Positions 10,226 through 18,654 of a DNA stretch of 50,099 nt are shown here, piece after piece. The stretch's first letter is position 1, and each line of letters starts with the position of its first letter. The stretch lies in assembly GCA_025996895.1 (NCBI GenBank), contig BNTW01000010.1, positions 1 to 50,099 on the forward strand. The letters are read 5' to 3'. The notes under the pieces were generated by a model. It was not told the origin of the DNA. It searched no databases and saw only the letters and a program-made list of their open reading frames with translations. Position numbers and translations under genes: made by a program. This stretch comes from Bacteroidia bacterium (lineage in GTDB: Bacteria > Bacteroidota > Bacteroidia > Bacteroidales > Azobacteroidaceae).

Positions 10226-10957
10226 TTAATCCTGATTTTCGATGTATTTCAACAAATCTTTCAACTGTATTTTTCCTTCGTAAATTGCTTTTCCGATAAT
10301 TACACCGGAAATATGTGCTTCGTCTAACGCTTCGATGTCACTTAAACCGCTCACGCCGCCGCTCGCAATCAGATGTATCCAAGGGTCTTGCTCGCGGATT
10401 TCTTTGTACAATTCAATCGCGGGACCTGCCAACATGCCGTCTTTGCTGATTTCCGTACAAATCACCTTATTAATGCCCTGCTTCCGCCAATGCCGGATAA
10501 ACGGAATAACTTCTTGCCCGGTATTTTCCGTCCAGCCGGTTACGGCAATTTTATTGTCGCGGCAATCCGCGCCTAAAATGATACGATTTCCTCCGAATTT
10601 GTCAATCCACCGCTGAAAAATTTCCGGCTGTTTGACGGCAATACTTCCACCTGTCACCATTTTAGCCCCGTTGTCAAACGCAATTTCCAAATCATTGTCC
10701 GATTTCAGTCCGCCGCCGAAATCAATAATCAGCGACGTACGTGAAGCAATTTTTTCCAGTACTGCATAATTCACAATCCGGTTGGTTTTCGCACCGTCCA
10801 AATCAACCAGATGCAACCGGCTAATTCCATGATCTTCAAAGCGTTTGGCAATTTCCAGCGGGTCGTCGCCATAAACCGTTTTCTGATTATAATCGCCTTG
10901 GGACAAGCGTACTGCTTTTCCTTCCAAAATATCGATAGCCGGAATAATTTCAATCAT
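10226..10957 (-). CDS. hisA: ProFAR isomerase HisA
   Basis: Isomerises ProFAR to PRFAR, the substrate of HisF/HisH. The product is a 243-residue (beta-alpha)8 barrel that begins MIEIIPAID with the catalytic Asp9, has [21 protein letters not shown] and IASGGVS phosphate-binding motifs, and ends at standard length. The ATG at 10957 overlaps the hisH stop by 4 bp (ATGA), which suggests translational coupling. The internal repeat symmetry shared with HisF is visible, but it is clearly HisA from its start and its place in the operon. Confidence 0.95.
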   Translation of the reverse strand: MIEIIPAIDILEGKAVRLSQGDYNQKTVYGDDPLEIAKRFEDHGISRLHLVDLDGAKTNRIVNYAVLEKIASRTSLIIDFGGGLKSDNDLEIAFDNGAKMVTGGSIAVKQPEIFQRWIDKFGGNRIILGADCRDNKIAVTGWTENTGQEVIPFIRHWRKQGINKVICTEISKDGMLAGPAIELYKEIREQDPWIHLIASGGVSGLSDIEALDEAHISGVIIGKAIYEGKIQLKDLLKYIENQD

Positions 10958-11544
10958 ATATTTAAAAAATTTCGCAAAATCTGTTCTCCCACCGCACCGC
11001 TTTTTTCCGGGTGAAACTGCACCGCATAAAAATTATCCTTCCGAATGGATGCGCTAAACTCTTGAATATAATCGGTTTGTGCAATCGTGAAATCATTTGC
11101 CGGAACATAAAAACTATGCACATAATAGGCAAACGAATTTTCGGGAACGTTTTTATACAAATCGCCTTTCAAGTGCGTAATCGTATCCCAACCGGTGTGT
11201 GGCACTTTGTCTTCATGCTTTTGCGGTTGAAATTTCAATACCGGCGCGTCAAAAATACCCAGACAATCGACGTCGCCTTCTTCCGAATGACGGCACAACA
11301 ACTGCATGCCCAAGCAGATACCTATAACCGGCTGTTTCAAATCGACAATCACCTGGTCTAATTTCAGCGATTTCAGGTATTCCATCGTCGTTTTCGCCTC
11401 ACCTACGCCGGGAAAAATCACTTTGTCGGCTTTATGTAAAATCTCACTGTCGGCCGTAATAACCGGTTCAATTCCCAATCGTTTCAGTGCATACTCGACC
11501 GAATAAACATTTCCTGCGTTATATTTAATTAAAGCTACCACCAT
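10954..11544 (-). CDS. hisH: Imidazole glycerol phosphate synthase, glutaminase subunit HisH
   Basis: Class I glutamine amidotransferase that releases ammonia for HisF. The 196 residues contain the nucleophile Cys77 in GICLGMQLL and the His178/Glu180 pair in FHPEKSG. The start KYNAGNV and the oxyanion-region PGVGEA are typical. It is the first gene of the hisH-hisA-hisF-hisIE block. The remaining his genes are not in the window. There are 42 bp between the rny stop and this start, filled by a palindromic repeat; no -7 box was seen there. Confidence 0.94.
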   Translation of the reverse strand: MVVALIKYNAGNVYSVEYALKRLGIEPVITADSEILHKADKVIFPGVGEAKTTMEYLKSLKLDQVIVDLKQPVIGICLGMQLLCRHSEEGDVDCLGIFDAPVLKFQPQKHEDKVPHTGWDTITHLKGDLYKNVPENSFAYYVHSFYVPANDFTIAQTDYIQEFSASIRKDNFYAVQFHPEKSGAVGEQILRNFLNI

Positions 11545-11551
11545 ATTATCT

Positions 11552-11579
11552 GGAGATGGCGGGTCAAGCCCGCCATGAC
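11552..11579 (-). repeat. Palindromic repeat type A, intergenic copy between rny and hisH
   Basis: Read on the minus strand the arms are TGGCGGG and CCCGCCA around the loop CTTGA. Against the hisF copy, one T is changed to G in the left arm and the partner A to C in the right arm, so pairing is kept. It fills most of the 42-bp gap between the rny stop and the hisH start. In RNA it would be a strong hairpin 7 nt ahead of the hisH ATG. Confidence 0.85.
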
Positions 11580-11586
11580 AGTTTTC

Positions 11587-13122
11587 TTATTTTGCAAAAG
11601 CAACCGCGCGTGTTTCGCGGATTACCGTAATTTTCACTTGTCCCGGATACGTCATTTCGTCCTGAATTTTCTTTGCAATTTCGTTCGACAGATTTTCTGT
11701 TTCCACATCGCTGATTTTGTCTGCGCCCACAATCACCCGCAATTCGCGTCCGGCTTGAATAGCGTAAGTTTTCAGTACGCCCGGATAAGACAATGCCAAG
11801 CGTTCCAAATCGTTCAGACGCTTGATGTAGGCTTCCACAATCTCACGCCGTGCACCCGGGCGTGCCCCCGAAATAGCGTCACAAACTTGTACAATCGGAG
11901 CCAGCAAACTTGTCATTTCCGTTTCGTCGTGGTGTGCACCGATGGCATTCACAATGTCGGGTTTTTCCTTATATTTTTCAGCCAAGCGCATACCCAAAAT
12001 AGCATGGGGCAATTCCGGCTCATCATCGGGTACTTTGCCGATGTCATGCAGCAATCCGGCGCGTTTCGCTTTTTTCGGATTTAAGCCTAATTCAGACGCC
12101 ATGATAGCGCAAAGATTGGCCGTTTCACGCGAATGTTGCAGCAAGTTTTGCCCGTAAGAAGAGCGGTATTTCATGCGTCCAATCATACGGATTAAATCCG
12201 GGTGCAACCCGTGAATACCCAAATCAATGGTCGTCCGTTTGCCGGTTTCAATAATTTCTTCCTCCACTTGCTTGCGCACTTTATTGACGATTTCTTCAAT
12301 ACGCGCGGGGTGAATACGTCCGTCCTGAACTAACTGATGCAGAGCCAGACGAGCGATTTCGCGGCGCACCGGGTCAAATCCCGACAGGATAATGGCTTCC
12401 GGAGTATCATCGACAATAATTTCGATACCGGTAGCCGCTTCCAACGCACGGATATTCCGTCCTTCGCGCCCGATAATCCGGCCTTTTATTTCGTCCGAAT
12501 CAATGTGAAAAACCGTAATAGCGTTCTCTATCGCAGTTTCCGTCGCTACGCGCTGAATGGATTGCACCACGATTTTCTTGGCTTCCTTGTTCGCTGTCAT
12601 CCTGGCTTCTTCCATGATCTCATTGATGTAGGCCGCCGCCGCCGTTTGAGCTTCCTCTTTCAACGATTGCGCCAAACGTTCTTTGGCTTCTTCCGCCGAA
12701 AGTCCCGAAATGACTTCTAAGCGTTCGACTTCCTGCTTGTGGATTTTGTCCAAATCCTGCTTTTTCCTCTCAATGACTTCCAACTGGTTTTCCATATTTT
12801 CACGAATCGAATCCAATTCGCCTTTTCGCGCATGCAAATCTTCCTGTCGTTGATTAAGAGCCATTTCGCGTTGCTTCAATCGCGCTTCCTGCGATTGAAT
12901 CTTGGAATTGCGCACACTTACCTGTTTTTCCAAATCCGCTTTTAGCGAAATAAACTTTTCCTTCACTTCCAACAACTTGTCTTTTTTTATGGTTTCTGCC
13001 TCTTTTTGTGCTTCTTCCACTATTTTTTTACTTTTCGACGTTGTCAGGTAATTTAAAACCAGCCATGCAGCCGTCCCACCCACTAAAAGGCATACGATTG
13101 CTGTAATTATTGTTTGTACCAT
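11587..13122 (-). CDS. rny: Ribonuclease Y
   Basis: Membrane-anchored endoribonuclease that starts mRNA decay. The 511 residues show an N-terminal membrane helix (about 4-26), a long charged coiled coil (about 30-200), a KH domain with [11 protein letters not shown], and an HD domain with [11 protein letters not shown] and the metal pair HD in LLHDIGKV. Length is typical (about 510-520). The stop is 42 bp upstream of hisH and zapA lies upstream on the same strand, so it may be in one long transcript. The zapA gap contains a nested hairpin. Confidence 0.95.
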   Translation of the reverse strand: MVQTIITAIVCLLVGGTAAWLVLNYLTTSKSKKIVEEAQKEAETIKKDKLLEVKEKFISLKADLEKQVSVRNSKIQSQEARLKQREMALNQRQEDLHARKGELDSIRENMENQLEVIERKKQDLDKIHKQEVERLEVISGLSAEEAKERLAQSLKEEAQTAAAAYINEIMEEARMTANKEAKKIVVQSIQRVATETAIENAITVFHIDSDEIKGRIIGREGRNIRALEAATGIEIIVDDTPEAIILSGFDPVRREIARLALHQLVQDGRIHPARIEEIVNKVRKQVEEEIIETGKRTTIDLGIHGLHPDLIRMIGRMKYRSSYGQNLLQHSRETANLCAIMASELGLNPKKAKRAGLLHDIGKVPDDEPELPHAILGMRLAEKYKEKPDIVNAIGAHHDETEMTSLLAPIVQVCDAISGARPGARREIVEAYIKRLNDLERLALSYPGVLKTYAIQAGRELRVIVGADKISDVETENLSNEIAKKIQDEMTYPGQVKITVIRETRAVAFAK

Positions 13123-13263
13123 TCGTATTTAAATTTGTTTTTATATTAAAAAAATCACTCTGTTTCTCTCATTTTTCGTTTAAAAAAGAAAACGCTAAAT
13201 CTTCTTTTAAGAACACTTAAAAAATCAATTTAGCGCAATAATAAAATCCTAAAACACAATCGC
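13123..13263 (-). other. AT-rich gap between zapA and rny with nested hairpin
   Basis: CGCTAAAT (13193-13200) pairs with ATTTAGCG (13228-13235). Inside it TTTTAAG (13205-13211) and CTTAAAA (13216-13222) pair around AACA. There is no G/C-rich stem plus T-run, so a simple terminator is not obvious. I see no open frame and no -7 box here. It could be a processing or attenuation site for rny. Confidence 0.45.
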
Positions 13264-13563
13264 TTATCGCAAAGACTTGATGTATTCCTCCAACTCTTTA
13301 TTTAATTGTTCGATTTTGTTGAACATGGGCGACATGTCTTCTCTGTTCTCGTTTTCCAACGCAGCCAATGAAAAGTGAAATCCTGCCAATGTCAATATAT
13401 CGTTCATACCAAATTTTGCTCTTGAATAATAAGAACTATAAGCATTCACCTTATCATTCAAATTTCTCGCCGCTTTCCTCAAATTTCCCTCATCCGAACG
13501 TTTACATTTATAAGGAAAAAATTTATCGGCTAAACTCAATCGTATTGTAAAATTTTCGTCCAT
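13264..13563 (-). CDS. zapA: Cell division protein ZapA
   Basis: Small protein that bundles FtsZ filaments at mid-cell. The 99-residue product begins MDENFTIRLSLADKFFP, has an EGNLRKAARNLNDKVNAY segment typical of ZapA, and ends in a coiled-coil helix with an EQLNKELEEYI heptad pattern. I chose ATG 13561-13563. A GTG two codons upstream is possible but has no support. It follows a 97-residue coiled-coil gene by 12 bp, and this pairing points to a division function for both. Confidence 0.85.
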   Translation of the reverse strand: MDENFTIRLSLADKFFPYKCKRSDEGNLRKAARNLNDKVNAYSSYYSRAKFGMNDILTLAGFHFSLAALENENREDMSPMFNKIEQLNKELEEYIKSLR

Positions 13564-13575
13564 GCACACCTTTTT

Positions 13576-13869
13576 TTACTCGTTTAATAAGGCAATGCAC
13601 TTATCTACTTCTCGCACTAATTTGGATAATCTGTTTTTAGCTCCTTTAAAATCGTCTTGTTTTACGGATATTATTTTTGCCATTTTGAGATTATCGTATT
13701 TGATTTTTAATGTTCTATTTTCCTCTTTTAACACCTCGTACGACCGTTTTTCTTTGTCAATCTGCAATTTTAATTCTTCCCGTTCATCCTTCAATTCATC
13801 GCATGCACTCATTAATTGACGAACGCGAGCCTCAAAGATTGCCAACAATTTACTCTGGTCTTCCGTCAT
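13576..13869 (-). CDS. Coiled-coil protein next to zapA, possible division factor
   Basis: 97 residues, highly charged, predicted almost entirely helical with heptads of Leu/Ile (for example LKDEREELKLQIDKEK and LKEENRTLKIKYDNLK). There is no signal peptide and no membrane helix. Size, coiled coil and the position just before zapA recall ZapB-type proteins, but sequence alone cannot show this. A near-match to the -7 box (TATCTTCG) ends only 2 bp before the ATG. Name by function is not justified. Confidence 0.7.
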   Translation of the reverse strand: MTEDQSKLLAIFEARVRQLMSACDELKDEREELKLQIDKEKRSYEVLKEENRTLKIKYDNLKMAKIISVKQDDFKGAKNRLSKLVREVDKCIALLNE

Positions 13870-14027
13870 ACGAAGATAAAATTTCTCGACAAAAATAAAA
13901 ATAAGTTACGAGGATAGCAATTTTTTTAGGAAAAAAGTTTTTTCCGGTTTGTTTATAGACATGAAAATCTGCAAAAACGACAAAATAAAAAAGGCTTTAA
14001 TAAGTACAGACAGTTAATTTTTATTCA

Positions 14028-14069
14028 TGTCAATTTGTCAGCATTCAACCGGCTGGCACTTTTTTTGTT
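14028..14069 (+). promoter_or_regulatory. Candidate sigma-54-type promoter and TGTCA repeats before htpG
   Basis: TGGCAC (14054-14059), five bases, then TTGTT (14065-14069): the GG at 14055-14056 and the GT at 14067-14068 have the exact 10-base spacing of the -24/-12 GG...GC of sigma-54 promoters, with T in place of the final C. Two TGTCA words (14028-14032 and 14036-14040) 8 bp apart lie just upstream and could bind an activator, though usual enhancer sites are farther away. Start would be near 14080. No TAnnTTTG box is seen in this gap. Confidence 0.45.
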
Positions 14070-14108
14070 AAAATACAATGATTCAATAATAAATAAACAA
14101 AAATAAAT

Positions 14109-15932
14109 ATGAGTACGCAAAAACAGACCGGTCATATCGGGGTAACGACCGAAAACATTTTCCCCGTCATTAAAAAATTCTTATACAGCGACCATGAAAT
14201 ATTCCTGCGCGAATTGGTTTCCAATGCGGTAGATGCTACGCAAAAACTGAAAACACTGGCTTCGGTGGGTGAATTTAAAGGTGAATTGGGGGATACGACC
14301 ATTCGGATAAGTGTCAATGAAAAGAAAAAAACACTGACCATTTCCGATCGAGGTGTGGGCTTGACGGCCGAAGAAATCGAAAAATACATCAATCAAATCG
14401 CTTTTTCAAGTGCAAATGACTTTTTGGATAAATACAAGGACAAAGCGGAATCAATTATCGGACATTTCGGTCTGGGCTTTTATTCGGCATTCATGGTTTC
14501 CAAAAAAGTGGAAATCATTACCCAATCGTGGCAGGAAGACGCACCGGCCATGAAATGGGAATGTGATGGCTCGCCCGAATACACGATGAGTGAAACGAAA
14601 AAAGACGGGCGAGGTACGGACATTATCCTCTATATTGACGACGACAGCAAGGAATTTCTCGAAAAACACCGGATTGAAGGATTGTTGCGGAAATATTGTC
14701 GTTTCCTTCCGGTAGCCATTGCTTTTGAGGAAGATAATATTATTAACGACACCAATCCGCTTTGGACGCGCAAACCGGCCGAGCTGACCGACGAAGATTA
14801 CATCAAATTTTACAAAGAACTGTATCCGTTCAGCGAAGACCCGTTGTTCTGGATACACCTGAATGTCGATTATCCGTTCAATTTGACCGGAATTTTGTAT
14901 TTCCCGAAAGTGAAAACCGGTATCGACTTGCAGAAAAACAAAATCCAGCTCTACAGCAATCAGGTGTATGTTACGGATTCGGTGGAAGGCATTGTACCTG
15001 AGTTCCTTACGTTGTTGCATGGCGTTATCGATTCGCCCGATATTCCGTTGAATGTATCTCGTTCGTATCTACAAGCCGACAGTAATGTAAAAAAGATTTC
15101 CACTTACATAACGAAAAAAGTGGCCGATCGTCTGGAAGAGATTTTTAAAAACGACCGCAAGCAATGGGAAGAAAAATGGAGCAGTCTGAAAATTTTCATT
15201 GAATACGGCATGATTACGGACGAAAAGTTTTACGACCGCGCCCTGAAATTCGTCCTGTTGGAAGATGTGGAGAAAAAACTCTATACGCTGGACGAATACA
15301 AAACATTGGTCAGCGGTAATCAGACTGACAAAGAGAACTCGCTGATTTATCTTTACACAACTAATCCGGCCGAACAATACGCCTACATCGACGAAGCGAA
15401 GGAAAAAAGCTACGACGTACTGGTTATGGACGGTCAGTTAGACAATCATTTTATGAACACGCTGGAACAGAAATCGGAAAAAACACGGTTTGTCCGCGTT
15501 GATGCCGATGTGATGGATAATTTGATTAAAAAAGGGGATAATCAGGAAGTTAAATTGACCGAAGAAGAACGCAACGCTTTGGTCGAACTATTTAAATCGG
15601 TCATTCCGCCGATAGAAAAAACGGATTTCATTGTCGGTTTTGAACATTTGGGCGAAAAAGGCAATCCGGTAACGATTACGCAGAACGAATTTATGCGCCG
15701 GATGAAAGAAATGGCCGATATGCAGCCTGGATTGAGTTTTTACGGTGATATTCCTATGTCGTATTCCATGACCGTCAATTTAGACGCACCGGTGGTGAAG
15801 AAAATCGAAGCTAACAAAGAAAATTCAAAAGAAACTGTCGGCCAATTAGTCGATTTGGCCCTGCTTTCCAACGGATTATTGAAAGGCGAAGCGTTAAGCA
15901 AGTTCATTAAGCGCAGCCTCGAATTAGTATAA
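14109..15932 (+). CDS. htpG: Chaperone HtpG (Hsp90)
   Basis: Bacterial Hsp90, an ATP-dependent dimeric chaperone. The N-terminal GHKL ATPase domain has ELVSNAVDA, SDRGVGLT and IGHFGLGFYS. The middle domain has DYPFNLTGILYFPK and NVSRSYLQ, and the C-terminal dimerisation part ends KGEALSKFIKRSLELV. At 607 residues it is shorter than the Bacteroides protein I recall (about 680); the missing part seems to be a charged helical insert before the last 40 residues. It has a sigma-54-like promoter upstream and a clear terminator downstream, so it is likely a single-gene unit. Confidence 0.95.
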   Translation: MSTQKQTGHIGVTTENIFPVIKKFLYSDHEIFLRELVSNAVDATQKLKTLASVGEFKGELGDTTIRISVNEKKKTLTISDRGVGLTAEEIEKYINQIAFSSANDFLDKYKDKAESIIGHFGLGFYSAFMVSKKVEIITQSWQEDAPAMKWECDGSPEYTMSETKKDGRGTDIILYIDDDSKEFLEKHRIEGLLRKYCRFLPVAIAFEEDNIINDTNPLWTRKPAELTDEDYIKFYKELYPFSEDPLFWIHLNVDYPFNLTGILYFPKVKTGIDLQKNKIQLYSNQVYVTDSVEGIVPEFLTLLHGVIDSPDIPLNVSRSYLQADSNVKKISTYITKKVADRLEEIFKNDRKQWEEKWSSLKIFIEYGMITDEKFYDRALKFVLLEDVEKKLYTLDEYKTLVSGNQTDKENSLIYLYTTNPAEQYAYIDEAKEKSYDVLVMDGQLDNHFMNTLEQKSEKTRFVRVDADVMDNLIKKGDNQEVKLTEEERNALVELFKSVIPPIEKTDFIVGFEHLGEKGNPVTITQNEFMRRMKEMADMQPGLSFYGDIPMSYSMTVNLDAPVVKKIEANKENSKETVGQLVDLALLSNGLLKGEALSKFIKRSLELV

Positions 15933-15943
15933 TATTTTTATAG

Positions 15944-15991
15944 AGGAACAAATTTAATCAAGAATGATTATCTTTGTTCCTTTATTTTTTT
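15944..15991 (+). terminator. Intrinsic terminator after htpG
   Basis: AGGAACAAA (15944-15952) and TTTGTTCCT (15973-15981) are exact inverse complements with a 20-nt loop, followed by a T-rich run to 15991. It begins 12 bp after the htpG stop. Because it ends just before 15997, it also supports the second Met as the start of the next gene. Confidence 0.8.
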
Positions 15992-15996
15992 ACTCC

Positions 15997-16974
15997 ATGT
16001 CGAACAAATTATTTTTTTTGATAAGCATTGCATTGATTGGATTTTCCTGCAAGCAAAATGCACAGACCAACACACCGAGCAAAACGGTGGAAAAAGTTGT
16101 CGTTCCCGAATTTAATCCCGACAGCGCGTATGTTTATACGGCAACGCAAGTGGCTTTCGGATCGCGCGTACCGAACACACCGGCGCACAAAGCCTGCGGA
16201 AATTACTTAGCCGGCGAATTACGGCGATTGGGTGCCGGCGTTATCGAACAGGAGGCCACACTCCAAACGTATGATAATCAATCCATTCAAGCAAAAAATA
16301 TTATTGCGTCTTTCAATAGGGAAAATAAAAACCGCGTGCTTTTGTGTGCGCATTGGGACTCTCGCCCCTATGCCGACAACGACGCTAATCCGGAAAATCA
16401 TCGCAAACCCATTGACGGCGCGAACGACGGTGCAGGCGCGTGCGGTGTTTTGTTAGAAATTGCCCGCCAAATCGGCGAGCATTCTCCCAACATCGGAATA
16501 GATATTATCCTTTTTGATGCGGAAGATTGGGGGGAGCCGCAATTTGACCGCCGGGGACGCGACGGCTGGTGTCTTGGCTCGGAATACTGGGCACAACACC
16601 CGCATGTTCTCAACTACACAGCCAATTATGGTATTTTACTGGATATGGTGAGTGCGCCGAATGCGCAATTCTACAAAGAATATTTTTCTATGCAATATGC
16701 CCCGAATGTGGTCAAAAAAGTGTGGGAAGCAGCGCAAGTTTGCGGTTTCAGCAATTATTTTATTAACCGGCAGAGCGGAGGCATTGAAGACGATCACCTG
16801 CAAATATTCAAACACCGGAAAATTCCGTGTATCGACATTATTCAATACGACCCGAACACGTCCAGCGGTTTCGGCGATTATTGGCACACGCTCAACGACA
16901 ATATGGATAGGGTAAGCAAAGAAACCATGAAAGCGGTAGGACAAACGGTGCTATACGTCATTTACAATCAATAA
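15997..16974 (+). CDS. M28-family lipoprotein, glutaminyl-peptide cyclotransferase type
   Basis: Likely forms N-terminal pyroglutamate on exported proteins, or acts as an aminopeptidase; both belong to the M28 fold. The product (325 residues from ATG 15997) has a lipoprotein signal ending in IGFSC, so it is expected on the outside of the inner membrane or on the outer membrane. Zinc-site motifs are HWDSRPYADND, DGANDGAGA and DAEDWG, and a late HTLND. The close match in order to the P. gingivalis-type enzyme favours cyclotransferase. Many Bacteroidota signal-peptide cleavages leave N-terminal Gln, which gives such an enzyme work. The frame extends to 15964, but that part is inside the htpG terminator. 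Confidence 0.85.
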   Translation: MSNKLFFLISIALIGFSCKQNAQTNTPSKTVEKVVVPEFNPDSAYVYTATQVAFGSRVPNTPAHKACGNYLAGELRRLGAGVIEQEATLQTYDNQSIQAKNIIASFNRENKNRVLLCAHWDSRPYADNDANPENHRKPIDGANDGAGACGVLLEIARQIGEHSPNIGIDIILFDAEDWGEPQFDRRGRDGWCLGSEYWAQHPHVLNYTANYGILLDMVSAPNAQFYKEYFSMQYAPNVVKKVWEAAQVCGFSNYFINRQSGGIEDDHLQIFKHRKIPCIDIIQYDPNTSSGFGDYWHTLNDNMDRVSKETMKAVGQTVLYVIYNQ

Positions 16975-16975
16975 T

Positions 16976-17398
16976 ATGAAGACTATCAACGAGATACAAG
17001 ACGAAATCATTGAGGAATTTTCAGTTTTCGACGACTGGTTAGACAAATATTCCTTACTTATCGACATGGGCAACGAACTTCCGCCGTTGGATGCTACATA
17101 CAAAAATGCCAACAATTTGATTGAAGGCTGCCAAAGTCGTGTGTGGTTACAAGCCGACTACGAGAACGGCAAAGTGATTTTTCAGGGCGACAGCGACGCG
17201 GTAATTGTGAAAGGCATCGTCTTTTTGCTAATCCGCGTGCTTTCCAATCACACGCCGGAAGAAATTTTGTCGGCCGATTTGTACTTCATCGATAAAATCG
17301 GATTGAAGGAACACCTCTCTCCCACCCGCTCAAACGGTTTAGTCGCCATGCTGAAACAAATGAAACTGTACGCGCTGGCGTTTTCGCAAAAAAAATAA
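16976..17398 (+). CDS. sufE: Cysteine desulfuration protein SufE
   Basis: Accepts sulfur from SufS and passes it to the SufBCD scaffold for iron-sulfur cluster assembly. The 140-residue product has the reactive Cys52 in EGCQSRVW and the SufE-typical start FDDWLDKYSLLIDMG. It begins 1 bp after the stop of the M28 gene, so the two are probably co-transcribed although functionally unrelated. The other suf genes are not in the window. Confidence 0.93.
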   Translation: MKTINEIQDEIIEEFSVFDDWLDKYSLLIDMGNELPPLDATYKNANNLIEGCQSRVWLQADYENGKVIFQGDSDAVIVKGIVFLLIRVLSNHTPEEILSADLYFIDKIGLKEHLSPTRSNGLVAMLKQMKLYALAFSQKK

Positions 17399-17438
17399 AT
17401 GACAATGCCGGAATAAAAAGGAAAGCATTTCATCTATT

Positions 17439-18647
17439 TTATACTTCCAAATTCGCATTGAACAACTCATGCCAAGGCAGCCCTTGTTTGTTCAGTTGCT
17501 CCATAAACGGATCCGGGTCAAACTCTTCGACATTGAAAACGCCCGGCTTGCGCCAAAGACCTTGCATAAACATCATCGCGCCAATCATCGCCGGAACGCC
17601 GGTTGTATAGCTTACGCCTTGTGCACCGGTCTCCTTGTAAGCGTCCTGATGTTTGCAGTTGTTATAAACGTAATACGTGATTTCTTTTCCCGCTTTGTCC
17701 AAGCCTTTGATACGACAACCAATACTCGTTTCGCCGGTGTAATTTTCGCCCAAATCGCCCGGATCGGGCAATACTGCTTTCAAAAACTGTATCGGAACAA
17801 TTTCGACTCCGTTATAAATAATCGGGTCAATCCGTGCCATACCGATATTTTGGATTACGCGCAAATGCGTCAAATATTCTTGTCCGAAAGTCATCCAGAA
17901 ACGCGCCCGCTTGAGTGTCGGGAAATTCTTCACCAACGATTCCAATTCTTCGTGATAAATCACGTATGATTCTTTCGCACCTATATTCGGATAATTCAAG
18001 GGTTTATGAATTTCGTGCGGCTCAGTCAGCACCCATTTTCCGTTTTCCCAGTATTTGCCTTTCTGTGTAACCTCGCGGATATTGATTTCCGGATTAAAAT
18101 TGGTGGCAAACGCCTTTCCATGGTCGCCCGCGTTGCAATCAACAATGTCGAGATATTGCATTTCGCTGAAATAATGTTTAGCGGCATAAGCCGTAAAGAT
18201 ACTCGTTACGCCAGGGTCGAAACCACATCCCAAAATCGCTGTCAAACCGGCTTTCTGAAATTTTTCCTGATATGCCCATTGCCATTTATATTCAAACTTT
18301 GCTTCATCTTTCGGCTCATAATTTGCTGTATCTAAGTAATTTACACCTGCTTCCAGGCAAGCGTCCATGATCGTCAAGTCCTGATAAGGCAAAGCCACAT
18401 TAATCACAAGTTCGGGCTTGAAATCTCGAAACAAAGCGACCAATTCCGAAACATTGTCGGCATCGACCTGTGCCGTTTGAATTTTCTTGTTGCCATACTT
18501 CGTGCCAACAGCGTCAGCAATGGCATCGCACTTCGATTTTGTCCGGCTGGCCAGCATGATTTCTCCAAAAACTTCGTGATTTTGAGCCACTTTGTGAACG
18601 ACAACCGTTCCTACACCGCCCGCACCGATAATAAGTATTTTCGACAT
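17439..18647 (-). CDS. Carboxynorspermidine synthase (saccharopine dehydrogenase family)
   Basis: Joins aspartate semialdehyde with a diamine using NADPH, the first step of the alternative (carboxyspermidine) polyamine route used by gut Bacteroidota. The 402 residues start with the dinucleotide fold ILIIGAGGVGTVVVHKVA and continue with ASRTKSKC and an LGCGFDPGVTSIFTAY stretch typical of this branch rather than of lysine-pathway enzymes. The decarboxylase partner is not in the window. A two-box promoter lies at 18669-18699. Saccharopine dehydrogenase-like enzyme of unknown substrate is the fallback name. Confidence 0.83.
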   Translation of the reverse strand: MSKILIIGAGGVGTVVVHKVAQNHEVFGEIMLASRTKSKCDAIADAVGTKYGNKKIQTAQVDADNVSELVALFRDFKPELVINVALPYQDLTIMDACLEAGVNYLDTANYEPKDEAKFEYKWQWAYQEKFQKAGLTAILGCGFDPGVTSIFTAYAAKHYFSEMQYLDIVDCNAGDHGKAFATNFNPEINIREVTQKGKYWENGKWVLTEPHEIHKPLNYPNIGAKESYVIYHEELESLVKNFPTLKRARFWMTFGQEYLTHLRVIQNIGMARIDPIIYNGVEIVPIQFLKAVLPDPGDLGENYTGETSIGCRIKGLDKAGKEITYYVYNNCKHQDAYKETGAQGVSYTTGVPAMIGAMMFMQGLWRKPGVFNVEEFDPDPFMEQLNKQGLPWHELFNANLEV

Positions 18648-18654
18648 AATTGTT

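Noticed and set aside
11545..11586. Rho-independent terminator between rny and hisH
   Set aside because: The hairpin is a member of a repeat family also found inside genes, and no T-run follows on the minus strand.
13123..13263. 6S RNA between zapA and rny (in E. coli 6S RNA is next to zapA)
   Set aside because: The gap is too short and too AT-rich, and it lacks the long G/C-closed rod with a central bubble that 6S RNA needs.
14451..15020. 189-residue minus-strand frame inside htpG, and similar long antisense frames in dnaG and recG
   Set aside because: They are antisense shadows of conserved genes, with no start signals and no family features.
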